Below are positions 1 to 15,300 of a stretch of 64,000 nt of DNA, piece after piece. Source of the stretch: Sabellastarte sp. h YS-2021. Its lineage: Eukaryota; Annelida; Polychaeta; Sabellida; Sabellidae. Below the pieces are notes generated by a model that saw only the letters and a list, made by a program, of their open reading frames with translations, had not been told where the DNA came from and did not search any database. Both the position numbers and the translations under genes were made by a program. Each line of letters begins with the position of its first letter. The first letter of the stretch is position 1. The DNA is taken from contig OZ024935.1 in NCBI GenBank assembly GCA_964017235.1, positions 8,804,001 through 8,868,000 on the forward strand, in the 5' to 3' direction.

Positions 1-104
1 TGCAAAAGTCTGCCCATTCAGATGTAGGTTCTCAGCAAACAAAACCCATTCAAATCTTCGATATTAGATGTGGAACCTCCACAGGAGTTAGCTTAAAATA
101 CAAA

Positions 105-316
105 TTAAGATGCAGCTTTTAGCTGGTCATATATAAAACATACACTGTCTGCAGCATCTTTATTGAAAGCAGTCACTTTCAGGGCAATAGACTTCAAAAT
201 TGCAGGGACCATTGTGTCTATCAGTTGTCTGGACTCTTCTTCCTCAGATCCAGAGTTGGATGCTGCCTGCATGGTTGGCAACACTTGGACGGCCCCTGGT
301 TTCTTTTTGCGGCCAG
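105..316 (-). CDS. PARP14: PARP14-like exon e30: post-macro linker, last exon visible
   Basis: Phase 1 in. Basic start [14 protein letters not shown], acidic [16 protein letters not shown], then [20 protein letters not shown]. Two ends are possible. Either a TAA at 105-107 closes the protein after DQLKAAS, or the donor AGT|GTATGT (exon end 144, phase 0) leads to exons left of the window. A complete PARP14 would need the second. No AATAAA was seen between the TAA and coordinate 1. Confidence 0.7.
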
Positions 317-3300
317 CTAAAATGATAAAATATATATTTTAAACAAAAAATGACAAAAATACTACAAAATAAAACTATGCTGACCACATATCTTTACCAA
401 AAAATGACAAAAATATTACAAAAGCTTTAAAAAACATTTTATTGAGATTTTTCCTTGGTTAAAATTACATATTTAATTTATTTTTTTTAAATAATATATT
501 TCCAGTGATTTTCAAAATATCACTAATCATTTTTCATTGAATCTAAAGTCTACAAAGGTATGAAATGAGAATGAAACAACTTTATATAGTAATACCTTGC
601 TTCTTGGGCACCCAAGAATATCCTCGACTTTTAGAATCCACAATTACTTTAACTTCTGTCTTGAAGACTTCAAACATTTCTTCTTCAAAGATCACAATTC
701 TGCAAATGTATAGAAATATTTACATCCTTCAAATCTATTTTGAAACAATAACCTATTGGCTCTCCATTATTTATGCTGAGAAGAGCTGATATAATTATGC
801 TAACCATCAGCTAATAACACTCCATTCCAAAGGTATCAATGTACTGTTGCAATTGCAGCATGTATTGCCTGTTTACTGTATTTTCATTGGGTATTTATCT
901 ATTACATTTTATTTGATCAAACTTATGATTTGAACCATCCTGTATTTTTACCAATAGATTAGACCACAGTTATAGTCCTGTATATGTGATTTATGAAATG
1001 GTACCAAATAAGCATTTCAATGCTCTTGTAACACTATCTTTTATTGATTTCATTTGATGTATTTCTGTGCCTATGGCAGGGCTATGTTGTATTTAACTAG
1101 GTGTAATTTGTCGTGGGTCAAGAGACATAAGTGTCACTTTAGCTTAATTGTTTTTGTACAGTTCTACTAAGAATAACATGGAGTATTTTGTGAATTTGGA
1201 GGTAAAGACACTTGACGTCTGATGGATGAAATAAATTGTTGTATATTCGGATTGAGAAAACAGTCACTGGTAAGTCAAATTGTGTGATGATTTACACAGA
1301 GAATGATTATTGTTGTGAAAGAAGTAAAACTAATTCCATCAAAGAATGATAATATAAAAGTAAAAATTTGCCGCTCACATTGTTGTGAGCTGGCGGTGTA
1401 TCCCTGAACATAGCAAACCTGTAGAAGCAATAATAAAACAGATTGTGGCATTTACTAACATTTACATGGTTTTACTAACGCTGTTTCACCTTGAAGGAGT
1501 CCATGGTAAAATCTGAGATTCTTAAAAGGTCCACAGCTTATGATTTAATATAGGTTGGTTTTACATATGAAACCAGTAGAAGCAAAAATAAGCAAATTAG
1601 AGGCACCTTAAAGTTTGATTCCCATCATTTGACCTTGAAGAGGTCAAAGGTCAACAGTGAATCCATCAATAGATGTGCAACTAATGATAGCCTATATGTT
1701 GGTATTACACAGGAAACATAGTTTTTTTTAGTTTTAAGTGATATACTTAACAATAAGTAAGTCAAAATAGCTATTAGTCAGCTATGCAATGAGGCTTACA
1801 AATTCATAGTGTGCGTATGTAAATAATCGCTGATTGGAGACCTTAATCACATATAAACTTCGAACCCCGTGGCATATCACAATAAAGACAGCCTAGGTTT
1901 CCTGTACGTTATACCAACATCCCAAACCTCTATTAGCGAGAAAAAATTGTAATAAAGGCCTTTGAAAGTTCAGTTTCATTGTTTGACCTTGAAAGAGGTC
2001 CAGACGTTGAAATCTGACCACACTAGAAGATTCACAGGCCAGGGCTTCCTGTAAGTTACATCAACATTCCAAACCTACATGAGCAATAATAAGTGAGATA
2101 TAGTCCTTTTTACAGTTTTGTCTCATCATTCAACCTTGAAGGAGGAGTCACAGGTTAAATTTTACCGCATCAGAAGATTCACATAACATGGTTTCCCATA
2201 AATTGATTGTACAAGCCAAATCTCTACAAGCAATAACAAGTGAGATAAAGACTCTTTCAGATGATTTGACTTTGAAGAAGGTGTCAAAGGTCAAATAAGA
2301 CCGCATGAAAAGATTCACAGCATATGATTTCCTGTATAGGTTGGTTGAACATAGCAAACCTCTAGAAGTAACAGTTTTAAAGTTACAAGTAATTTACTTA
2401 ACAATCAGTAAGGCAAAGTAACTATTACTATTAGCTATGTATAATACTTTTTTAAGATATTTGATAGTTACTCACAATATTACTTTCCTAAAAATAAAAG
2501 TAGCTAATTATTTGCTGTGCAATGCACAACAGGTTTGAAACTTTAAACTATTTTACTACATTTTTAAAGGTAGTTATTTCTCTCTTATCTAATGCAATAG
2601 AGAAGCAAAGGTAATGTCATCTTGTAGCTAAGCATAATGTTTGTGAATAACATATTCTATGCACATTTTCTATACGCAACAGTTTTTGTGTTATAAGTCA
2701 TTTACTCAGACAATTTAACACAGCTATTACTCACTTGATTTTGACCCCCTGGCCTACAAAAAAGATAGGGTGGTGAGACATCATACCCACCAATTCATGC
2801 ACAAAATATAAAATAAATCTGAAAGATACTGTGCCCTACAGCTTGAACACAAACAATAGTCAAACTTTTTGACATTTTTGACTCTCCAAAGCATAATTTT
2901 ACCTCCTTGGCTACCAAAAGAATAGGATGGCTAGATCTCTGCCATAGCAAGCCACTTAAAAAGTTTAAAAGAAATCCAAAATGAAATGTGGCTTGTAGGA
3001 TGAATACAAGAAAATCTCTGTGGATGTGGACGATGACCGTCCATGATCCATAGTATCCTGATTTTCAGGGATTCTATAAGAAACAGACTGTCCTTTTTAG
3101 AAATTCTTTTTGTTCTACACTGTAGCAATTGATCTTTGCATTTAAGCAGACACTAAGACACATCAATCATAAACACTATGTCAAAATTATCAGTCGACAG
3201 ACACAGCAATGATCATTACCACTGGAGTTAACAGTGGAAGCAGAATGAACATAATCAGATATACATTTTGGAAAGTGTTATAAATGTTACAAAAGGAAAA

Positions 3301-6300
3301 TATTGGAATTACCTATAAATGTTTGCCAGTGATTCCTAAATGGGTATATTTCAGGTAGGTTTCATCAGTAATTTTAAACATAAATTTAGTGATGGGACAA
3401 AATTTACTCTCACCAGGGTTACATTGGTATGATAAAATTAGATGACAAACTTAATGGAGAATAGCTTATGTATCGAATTTTGACCCTCTTCTTAAATTTA
3501 CATCAGACATCAGCTCCGGAGGACTTTAGACAAATAGTAACATTAAAATTTGTAGGGAATAAACAACTTATAAATGCCATTTTTCATAACAGTTTTCTAA
3601 TTCATTCTGTCATTATGCACCTGCTTTTTTGGAACTGTCTCCCATTTCAAATAAGAAATAGCCCCTCTGTCACTTCCTTTAGGTAACATTTTAAAACTCT
3701 CCTTTTTAAATTTAGTTTTCCCACTTAGTCTCCTTTCCTTCAGTTACCCCAACAATTCTGGATTACCGACCTTGACCACCCCTCAACTATCCTATTGATC
3801 AATATTTTTGTTTACTGAGGTCCCTACTGTGGGAAAGATATTGTACCTGCAAAGCAGCAGATTAGATTAGATCTCTCACCGAATCAAGTCTATTGATGGC
3901 CTCTTTTGCTTTTCCACAAATGTGGCAATAGCATCCATGAACATATCACACATGATGGCAGATTCCACGCTCATGGCTCCTGTAAGCAGAAATACACTCA
4001 ATTAAAAGATTTTTATTAAGGTCAGTACATGTATACACCACATCGTCCAGTACCCTTACCATTGAAAAAGATAGCTGAGACATTGCATCCCCTTTCAATG
4101 CGGTGTAATGTAGCAAATACTTTTATAGCACTTAATATCCATCACATGACCGACTCTAAAGCATTAGAGCTATAAGTGCAGAAGGGAAATTGGAGGGCTA
4201 TGATTGGGTAGACTTTATTGAAGAACTGGAGCTGTAACAAATGGCGAAAACCAATTTTTCTTTATCGGTCCAGAAATGAGGTAACTATGTTAAATTTAAC
4301 TGGGACTCTAGCTTATGCTTGAAATACCTATATATCCAATAAAATGGGAGACTTCATCGAAATCAAACTTCTTTTTAGGTCATGTCATACTGTCAGAACA
4401 AACAGCAAAGAAACATCAAATCAGTCCTGACTTTATCATCACACTGCATTATGTTTTATTGGTAATAATGTACAATATTCTTCTGCTCAAAAATCAGAAA
4501 AAAAATCTTCAACTATTTCAACTTCTACACCACCCAAAAATATTACATGACATTGTGTATATGTGTCTTTTCATAGATTTATACAGATTCTCTGTTAAAA
4601 GGCCACAGTGTGTATATTCTATCATATGTGGCAAGTGAAACAGCATGGTGTAATTTAGCATCAGTACTTTAACTAGTTTGGCCATTCCAAGGATTGCAAA
4701 AAAGAAAGAGCAGATGCCAAATATGGTTCTCTCACAGGGATGTCCAATGTTATGAGAATAAAGACTTCTTTACCCTAAGTCTGTCAGCAGCCAATTATTA
4801 AATGTGTAATTTACTATTTTTACAGTGACCTACTAAACTACAAGACACTACTCAGCTGGCATGAGTTCAAACAGTGAAAAGGACACAATTATGATTTAAA
4901 TCTTGATTGTGGTGGGTCAAGAGTATAGTACATTTATTACCACATTCAAAACATGACTTGACACTGATGGCAACTATTTTTTAATATACAACAATCTTTG
5001 AAAAGCCAGAAATATTACAATACCAATACTATGATTCATTATTCTATATAGAAGGCTAAACACATCCCTGCACATTATTTTGGTAGAATTATTAATTTGT
5101 CATTATAGTCCAATGAAAAAAGTAACTCCAAATAGACTCTTAGTCTATGCAGTGAACTACTTACCAGTTCCAAGTGCTGGGAATGAAATGCTTTCCAATG
5201 ACCTCATATTGGCCAGTTCGAGTGCAACGGAGATCCTCTGCTTCCATTCAGTGTCAATGTTTGGTGCAGCAATATGAATGATGTTACTACATTCCAGCTT
5301 CCCTGCACCCGTGATAGTGACATCCTTAATTCTCCCTGAGATATCAAATAGATGACACTACAAATAAGTAGACTACAACTAAAAAATAATAATTAGCACC
5401 ACATCCTTAATTCTGAATCTGTATGCAAATAAATCTTATGTCAAAACATTTCTTCAAACATGCACATCTTAAGCATGACTCAAACAAATAACACATTGTG
5501 TAGGTCCAGTCATTTGGTAAAAAATTCTGTTTCTAATTCCTGATGTCTTTGTACTGTTGCACATTCTTCTGTCCAGTAATTCCGGGACCTTTCCTTTGTA
5601 AGTGAAGACAAACTACTTCTGTGACATGGAAACCAGGAAATTAAGAAATTTAATTTATGCAAGTACTGTTTATTAAAACACATATATTGTAAGAATTATT
5701 ATTGTAAATAGAGGAATAAATTATTTTGCTTTGTTTTACCTTACCGATAAGACCTACTTCAAAGTAGGTCACTTATGATGTGTTACCAAAGAATAAGTGG
5801 AAACATGTTTGAGAGATTGGCACAGCCAATTGAAAAGTTTTGATAGTTTTTGAAGGGATGTATACATTTAAGAAAAAAATAAGTGGCATCTGGGTAAGGT
5901 GTGTGATTTAGAGATCCACAAGGCTTACAGAAAAATGTTGATGGTATATGGTATAATTCTAGGTTCCTGTGACTCTTGGTTGCACATGGGTTTTTTTCCA
6001 ATTCAATGCATCATTGAAAGCTCCATGTCTTTCCTGTGTGATGTATTTATACAGATCTTGATTTATTGGTCTGATCAACTTGTGCACCTAAATAAAGTGT
6101 CTATTGGAATTGGTGTTACAGGCAAAAGAGCTGTAAGTGTTGAGCCGGTTTGTACATTCAGCTGGTTTTGAACAGAGCCAAGGTCTGTTTAACTCAGATT
6201 CATACTACACAGGGAAATAATAATTATTATTAATTATTAAAATGTCATTTAGATGACACTTTATCTTTTCAGCTCAAGGGACTTAAGACAGTGCAACAAG

Positions 6301-9300
6301 ATGCAAACATAATAAAGAAAGTCAACAAGAACATGTGTGAGTGAAATTACTCCAAATAGCCTTATAATCAAGTCTTGTGTTATTATTTCAGTTGTTCTTG
6401 TGCTATCTCATCTGTGTCACACAGATATTTCTATATTTTATGCCTTCTTTATGCCTCAGTAATATTGTCTAGGTCTATCTCTTCAGAGACTGCACAAAGA
6501 CAATTTCAATAATCATTTACATATCCAATTAAATAGGCCTAGTGAGCAAAACATACCTTCATATTTTATTGTTTCCACTGACTGAGAATACTTTAAGATA
6601 TTGATAAATTTAACATGTCATCAATGACATTAAGATTTTAAATATTTTTGGAATATGTACCATTATGATTTTCACATTCCTGTGTATATTTTCTAGCTTA
6701 CTTTGTGAAAGCAATTGTTACAAGTGTTCAATAGCAAGTAATCAGTGCCCGTGAATGGGCTCTGTGTCAACTTATTGTATGTTTTGAGTTTCAGAGCAGA
6801 AGTGACAGAAGAAAAGGACACAAAAGTTGTGCCCTTGAAATGGTGTTCAGAAGGAAAGTAAGAAGGTAACTGTTAAGGTGTGAAAAGTAAGTTAAAAATA
6901 TTAAAAGAAAATATTGCAAATGCAATACTTTTCGAGTTACAACTGATATACTCAACAGTGAGAACCTCAAAGTAGCTATTACTCAGCTATGAAAGGAGCT
7001 ACAGGTCTGCTGGCGAAAATTGAAATTTTTCCCCTTTGCATAAGATACTCTTGTACTACCCTGTGGGTTAAAAATTCGCTGGAAATCGCTCTATCTCATA
7101 CAGTTTTCAAGATATTCACACCTTTTCATTTTCTGCTATAATCCAAGATGGCAGAAAAAAAGCACAAAAATTGAAATTTTTCCCTTTTGCATAGGATACT
7201 CTTGTACTACCCTGTGGGTCAAAAAATTGCTCGAAATTGATCTATCTCTTACGGTTTTTGAGATATTCACACTTTTTCATTTTCCACCTAAATCCAAGAT
7301 GGCTGCAAATAAGGGGAGAAAATTTTAATTTTCCCCTTCGAATAGGATACTCTTGTACTACCCTGTGGGTCAAAAATTCGCTCAAAATCTCTATATCTCG
7401 TACAGTTTTCGAGATATTCACACTTTTTCATTTTCCGCAAAAATCCAATTTTTCCCCTTTGCATAGGACACTCTTGTACTATCCTTCAAGTCAAAAATTT
7501 GCTCGAAATTGCTCCATCTCTTACAGTTTTCGAGATATTCACACTTTTTCATTTTCTGCAAAAATCTAAGATGGCCACCAAAAGTGACGAAAATTAAAAG
7601 TTTTTCCTGTTGCATAGGATACTCTTGGATACCTGGGGGTCAAAAATTCGCTTGAATTTGCTCTATCTCTTATGGCTTGCAAGATATTTGTAATTTTTCA
7701 CATTTCCACTAAAAGTAGCAATAAATAAACTAGCCATTACTCACTTGTACATTGAGCAACAGTTGGGAAACTTAAATATGTTACAGTTCACAAAAAGTAG
7801 ATGAACAACATATTTGAGAGAAATTTTATAGCTGCAATACTTTTGAAGATATAAGCCATTTATTCATTATGGTTATCATTAAAAATTGACAAAGTACCTA
7901 TTACTCACTTAGTTATGGAGATAAACTTCCTAACTACTGACCATGTTGTAGCTGTGGAGAAAGTCGCTGAAAAACATATTTTAACAAAATACTCTAAATG
8001 CAATAGTTTGAGAGTTATAACTCATATAATTATATTAGGTAAAAGTGCTATTACTCACTCAAAAGTAGGCCAAAGTTCACCAAACCCCCAAAATAGTGAA
8101 AAGCGTAAAAATTCATTAGGACAAGTAATTTACCCAAAATGTGTAACTGTAGTAGTTTCAGAGAAAGCTGCATGAAACACTCACGCATGCACACACATGG
8201 TGCAAATTATAATCTCCCTCTGGCGAGCCAGGTGGGAGATAAAAATTAGCTGAATAGCATATTTTAACAAAATGCTCTAAATGCAATATTTTTCAAGTTA
8301 TAAATGATTCAGTGTTGAGTAAGAACCTCAAAGTAGCTATTACTCAGCTATGCAATGAGTCACAGGTTTGGAATTTTACTATGTTATAGCTGACCCCAAA
8401 ATAAGTGAATAACATACTGAAACTAAATACTCTAAATGCATCAGTTTTCAAGTTATAAGTGATTTACTTAACAGGAATAACCTAAAAGTAGCTATTACTC
8501 AGCTATGCCATTAGCTACAGGTCTGTAATTTTACTATGTTATAGCTGACTCAAAAGTAGCCAATAACATACTTACACAAAATTGTCTAAATACAATAGTT
8601 TTCAAGCTACAAGTAATTTTACTCATGATGGAAGTTACTGAAAAGTCCAAAAGTACCTACTGCTCACTTAGCTATTGTTACTCACCATGTTGTAGATTGG
8701 AAAAAATAGCCGAATAACATATTTTAACAAAATGCTCTAAATGTAATACTTTTCAAGTTATAAATGATTTAGTGTTGAGTAAGAACCTCAAAGTAGCTAT
8801 TACTCACCTATGCAATTAGCCACAAGTCTGGAATTTTACTATGTTACAGCTGCCCCAGAATAGGTGAATGACATATTGAAACTAAATACTCTAAATGCAA
8901 CAGTTTTGAAGTTATAAGTGATTTGCTCAACAGTGATAATCTAAAAGTAGCTATTACTCAGCTATGCCATGAACTACAGGTCTGAAATTTTACTATGTTA
9001 TAGCTGACACTTTTCAAGTTATAATTGATTTAGTGCATGATTTCATTAACTTTAATGCATTAAAAATTATTTAAAAAATTCATAAAAAAATGATTAACAA
9101 AGAACCAGGTCTGACACTCACACAAGGGAATCTACTTGTGACCTAGTACATATGTGCAAGATATCAGAGAAATCCCTTCAATAGTCACTGAGAAAATTGT
9201 GATAAAGTGTTAAAAATTTCATACTTAGGGTGGGGGGTACCTCACTTATAATGTCACTACCAAACAGACGAACAAACAGTTATGCATGCCTTGAACAATT

Positions 9301-12300
9301 GTTTATGTTAGGTAGATAAGCTATCTTTTAAAAAGAACTGCATGTCTCTTAGCCTTGTAGTTTCAGAGGAGAAGTCGCTCACGCATACACATACGCGTAC
9401 GTCCACACCGCAGAGTGATGCCATAATATCAGCTGACTGACAAGACAGGTGACATAAAAATCAATAAAAAAATACCTTTGTCCGAACATTCACGCTGAAT
9501 CTTGTTCCCTGCAGCTCTGAGGATAGCTTTGGACAGTTGTGAGTCTGAAGCAGAAACAAAGTTTAAACTTTATTACACAGTATCCACTTTGCATGTTATC
9601 CTGCTCTTGATGCCCTGACTAATTCATGCATGTTTGTAGTATTTTGTGCTTTTCCTGGAAACACATTTGTGCCCGGCTGAATGTGTCAAGTTTGCAGTGT
9701 TTTAATTTTTACCTGACATTAATCTTTATTATATTAGTCCTTTTTATTGTATTTTTTATTTATTTTATTTTTAGTCTAGCCAATAAAATGGCAAAATTCC
9801 TGTTAAAATGTGTAAGCAGATGGTTAGCTAGTCTCACTGGGCCAAAATACCTGGATACTTTTCTGGTGTTAGGTTTGTTGCAAATTAATTAATCCAAAAT
9901 AACAAACTTAAATGCTCTTAAGTAAATAGAAACCTTATGTTTGTGGTCGAAAATCAACATCGCTTTTGCATGCAAAATAAAGCTATGAAGGGAACACAGA
10001 GAACAGAAACATTTACAACAGATCATATTAATTAAAGACATTCCTTTCAACCACTTTGTCACAGCAATAATAGTGCCAGAAAAACTATGGTCCTGGTTTT
10101 TAAAGGGTATTGACTAAATAATGCTATTAGCAATAGAAACTCCAAAATTCAGAGAAACTTAAAGCTGATGGTTTCACTCACCAAATGACAGGTTGGAATC
10201 TGTGCTGTTCACTATGGCATCTGTTGTTTCTTCAGTTATGTCACCTTGTGCCAACTGGATTTTGATGGGTCCAATCTTAACATCATGAGTGTCCAAATTC
10301 TCTTGGACCATTATTTTCCTTTTCATAGTCAGACGTGCTGGGATTTTGAGAGATTTCCTTTTGAGAATTTTGTGTTTTTTGGGTCTTAGTATAGCTGCTT
10401 TCTCATCAGGTAGTCCATAATATCCAGGTGAGCACACCTCATGGGCAATGTCTTCAAATTTCTAAAAAGAAAAGAAATGGAGATAGGAGAGTGTATGTGA
10501 CCATCTTTTACATATATACTGAAAGGGAACAGTCCAAATTTAAATTCTGCACAAACGTTCCAATAAATGCATTGGTTATTTCACTTTTTTTTGTAAAATC
10601 ATTTGGCAATTTGTTATTGTGAATACATCTCATCTCAAATAAATGAAGAAAAACTTTGTTGGTAACTGCATTCTTTCAATGGTTTAAAGGAGTACATATT
10701 GTACAGTTCAAACGCAGAAGGTCTTGCCTTAATTCTCATACCTACTACATCAGTAGCATTTAATAATTGAGGTCAAGGAATTTTTTTCATATTATCTTAA
10801 TTTTCTTTCACTATTTTTCATATTTATCTGTACAAAAGTTAAAAGGTGTAGCAACTTTACTACTCTAATTAAAAATCAAAGTTGGTCATTACGGAGGCAG
10901 TCTTTTCTGCCAGGATTGGGGCCACGGTGTCAGAGTGGTAACACTCTCGCCTCCCACCTCTGAGGCCGGGGTTCGGTTCCCAGCATGGCCTCAAGTAGGA
11001 AAGCTGGTAGTTGCTTGCCGTTGGTCGGCAGTTTACAGTACAGATCCTTGACGAACTGTATGTACTGGTTTCCTCTGCCCTTCCAACTACCCGTCGTGAT
11101 ATGACCTGTACAGTGTTGAAAGCAACGTAAAACCCCAAATAAATAAATAAATTTGTGCCAGGGTTTACATCACCTGTGTTGGTGGTCTGTTACATTTCTA
11201 AGTTATTGCATAAAAAAATAAGAATTATCATCTTCCGCAGTACCCTTTTTAAGAGTTTTGCACTTGGCCCCCAACAAAAATGTCCATAAAATAATAACCT
11301 GTATGGTGGGTTCATCTTCATGATAAACTACCAGGTTGACTTGCTTCAAACTTAACCTTGGGTTGTTTTTACTGAACTTGTAGATACTTTCATACATCAG
11401 TTTGGCCACATATTCTTTGGGATAGCCCAGATTTCCTGTACCAACAGCTGGGAATGCAATAGACCTTGATCGACTTTTGTTGGCTTTTTCCAGGCATCTA
11501 GTCACTTTGGACGACAAGTCCTATAAATATACACACCTGGTACCTAATACATCTTATTGAGAATTTTTTTTCTTAATTGATATAACTAAATTCACTTTTT
11601 AGTTTCTATGCTACAACATGCCTCAACAAGCTTTTTGTCGTAAAAATAAACATAATTAAACTTTTTGTCATAAGAATAAACATAATTAAACTTTTATCAT
11701 AAATATAAACATAAATGCACATGAATTAGATGGACAAATATCAATTTTAATAACAAGATGAACTTGTTATATAGGTAAAAAGAAATACTCAACAATTAAA
11801 TGAATAAATATCAATTTTAATGACTCCCAGACATTATTATAGCAAAAGGGCTTAAATGTATCTTCTACAAAGTCCAACAGAATAAAAAATTGAACGTGCT
11901 GGGTGGAATATATAACCACTATTCTTTACCATAAAGTCTTGCAAAGAAATAGTCCTAATATTTTATTTCATGGCAAAATTAGTGAAATAAAATTATTTTA
12001 CAGCAAAGATATTGTAAATACTATTTGGTAGTGAATATGGCTACTGTTAAGACTCAAGTGAAGTTTTCACCTGTTTAACCTCTGTATTTCCTGTACCCCA
12101 GTTGTTCAGTGTGATGTGGAACACCTTCTTACATTTGAGTTTTCCTCCATTTGTCTCGATAATCTTGTCAGGTGAGAATCCACTTTCATGAACAATCTAG
12201 TGTTGATGATTTTTAGACAACATAATTCCACTGTACATCTCAATAGGAAAACTTCCCGAATAACATATAGAGAAAAAATATATCACAAATGAAGGTAACA

Positions 12301-15300
12301 ATATTATATGAGTTATATTGTTAATCCTCATGAGTGATATATTTTTTCTGTATATATATATATATGTCTGATGAGGAATGTTTTACTTTTATTATCAACC
12401 ATTTTGTACAATTTATGGTTTAAATAATTCGAATATTTAATGAATGAACTTGAAAAAGGCTGTCAAAAAGCAGTGACAACAGTGAATATAAAAACTTCAA
12501 TCTTTAACTTGCAATATCTCAGTCATTTCTGTATGGATTTTTATGCAAAAACATGAGCAGAAGCACTGTAAGAATACCTTTATAATGATATATTATACAT
12601 ATTTGTAAGTAACATACTTTCCGAGATATTGTTGAAAAACAAAGTTATTCATATTTATTATCCATAGTACCGGGGCGTTGGTATCTCGGTCTGTATTTCC
12701 TCATATTTTGGGCAAATATGTCATATGGTGGATAATACATTCATGATTTATTATGATTAATTAAAGTTCAACCAAGTTACAGTTTTATTTTTAAATAATT
12801 TCAACTACATTATAATATTTTGAAGATTTTAAAGGTGAACTATACAAGAATTAATGACTAAAATGAAACAAAAGATGGCCCAGCAGCAGTTAAGCTAATA
12901 TAAAGTTGCTAGTAAACCTAAACAAAACATATGTAATCTTTTTACTGGTCTTACAGATCACTCACTTTCACTGTGTTATCTTAAATCCTATTCTACATGT
13001 ACATGTCAATTATTGAGGAAAATGAGAGAATTTGATCACATTTACCTCATCACATTCTCTTTGAATAACTCTTCCACCTTCTTTCAAAATAGAATTTGAA
13101 ACAGCACCAATGTTCAGCTTAAAGGAACTGTCAGCAGTGTTGACAATAACATCAACCTAAAACGGTCAAAATATATAATCCCAGTTACAATGTGCAAATA
13201 CAAAGCATTATTAAGCTGTGAAACTCTGCAGTTAAAGTAACAAGGTTTTTTTACTGGTTAAAGAGATGTACTAATTGAATGTACAATTATAAAATGACTG
13301 TGTATGATTTTAATGTAGTGCAATTGTGGGTCAATTTGACATGCCAAACAGTAAATGTAGCAAATAACAATAGTGTTAAATTTCTTGGACAACATACAAG
13401 TACATATAATTACTGATTTTTAATTTGGCAACATTACAGTTTGCAGGAAAGAGCCAAAACAAAAATCAAGAACATGGTCTTTAATTAAATATCAGTTGCC
13501 AAAAATAATTGGATAAAGGAGAAGCTTGTTACTGATGAAGATGCAATTAATTTTATAAGGTACAAAATACAATATGGTTACACATACTTTACGTTTCTGT
13601 TGACACCTATTCAAGATATGACATTATATAGATACTGGCCAAGTGGCGCTCCAATTTGTAAACTTAATGGCCTTGAGGCCCTGGAAGGGCCGAAGGGTCA
13701 TTAAGTTTACATAATGGAAGCGCCACGAGGCAATTATCTATTATAAAACCCTGTAAATTAAAACCAATTTATTAATTCAATAATTTAACACCTTGTACCA
13801 AATTATCAACCTAGATAATCTTTGCAATGTTTCCTTTGATGTGCATACCATATGGGGCTTTCATAAATCAGTTCTATGTTTTTTTATTTCAATACACAAT
13901 CAACATTGTTTCACCATGTGTACCACTGGTTTTCCTTTATGGAAAAATATAATTTTTGATAAAGCTTGAAAAGTTTAAATATAATCTGACTGCCACAAAT
14001 TTTAACCATGGATAATGATAATCGATAAAATATGGATCTGTGACTTACAGAAAACACTTCTCAGAAAAAAATAGACTGTTTATTTAACAATGCTCTAGAT
14101 AATTTGTTGTGGTGAGTGTTTCATGTTACTATATTATTCTGTGCTTATTTTAAGAGAGTAAGCTATTATTTGTGTGTTTCAGGCATTGAAAGTACTAGAA
14201 ACTGGATAATTACTTGCTTGTTTTATTTTGTGTTGAAGTTTTTGGCTTTATCAAGATTTTTATTTTGTGTGCTTCTTTGTCTCTTAATTTGGAATCAAGG
14301 AAAAATGCCTCCCAGAAATTGTCTCCTAGAAAAAAAGCCTCATAGAACGAATGCCTACTCCACATTTTGTATTTCAGTGATACCTCTATGAAAATTAATC
14401 CACAACATTAAGAACATAATTCATTTCAACCACAGTGTATCATTTTAGAAGTATATAACAAACTGTAATAAGGTAAATTAAAATCTTTGTTTTGAACTTT
14501 AAAACATTGAAAATTTAAATCAAATTTAAACCCAGCAGTAATGCATTTCAGTACTGCATTTTTTAACTATGTTTTTTTCTCATGTTACTTGAGTAAATTT
14601 TGAGCCACTAAAACACTCCTTTTACTATAGTATGCTGGTTTAGATTTTCACAGTGACTTTCTTTGAAAGTTAGCTGCTCCTTTGATTAAGTTCATAGGAG
14701 CTTATTGTAAAAAAGTCAGATTGTAAAGAAATGCAAAAAAAATTAAAAAAACAACTTTAAAAATTAAATTTCTTGTTTTGTATTTGTCAGGAGGTATATT
14801 TTCAAGGTAGCATTTTCCCATGAGGTATTTTTCTGAATGTCACTCAGAATTGAAAAGACTTTGTGAATGTACCCACTGAACTAATTAATATGAAAGAAGT
14901 TGTGAAAACATTTTAATATTGAATGCATTGTGCTGAGGATGATTGGCAAATACTAAGTACCCTTTTGTTCTTGGCAGACTGGCCATTGAACTAAACCACA
15001 ATCCACTGTTAGAAAATAATGTAGTGTTAACTCTCCATTATGCAAAAATCATGGCATGACCTTGATTTGACCTTTGACCTTGCCATGGTGACCTTGACAT
15101 ATAAAATCTAGTCCGGGCTATATCTCGGAAACTGTAAGGTGCAGGAAGTTGATACTTGGTAGGGACATGGGTTAGGGCGTTCAAGTGCTTTTTTTCGGGG
15201 TATTGTTTTCACCCATGGTGTCCTAATGGGCGGGTGGTGGGGACAAGTTTGTTTGGCCTGTATCTCAGAAGCCGTAAGGTGTAGGAAGTTGATACTTGGT

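Larger units (their letters stand above)
700..3879. other. intron e28/e29 with degenerate satellite and LINE tail
   Basis: Non-coding. It holds a diverged array related to the 147-bp satellite (about 1480-2375), patches of the AGCTATTACTCAG repeat (near 1730-1800 and 2380-2530), and a LINE 3' fragment (3560-3878). The rest is AT-rich with nothing recognised. Confidence 0.6.

Noticed and set aside
10918-10990. tRNA-like heads with A and B box motifs
   Set aside because: They belong to SINEs with target duplications and tails. Arms do not fold as a standard tRNA, so no tRNA gene is called.
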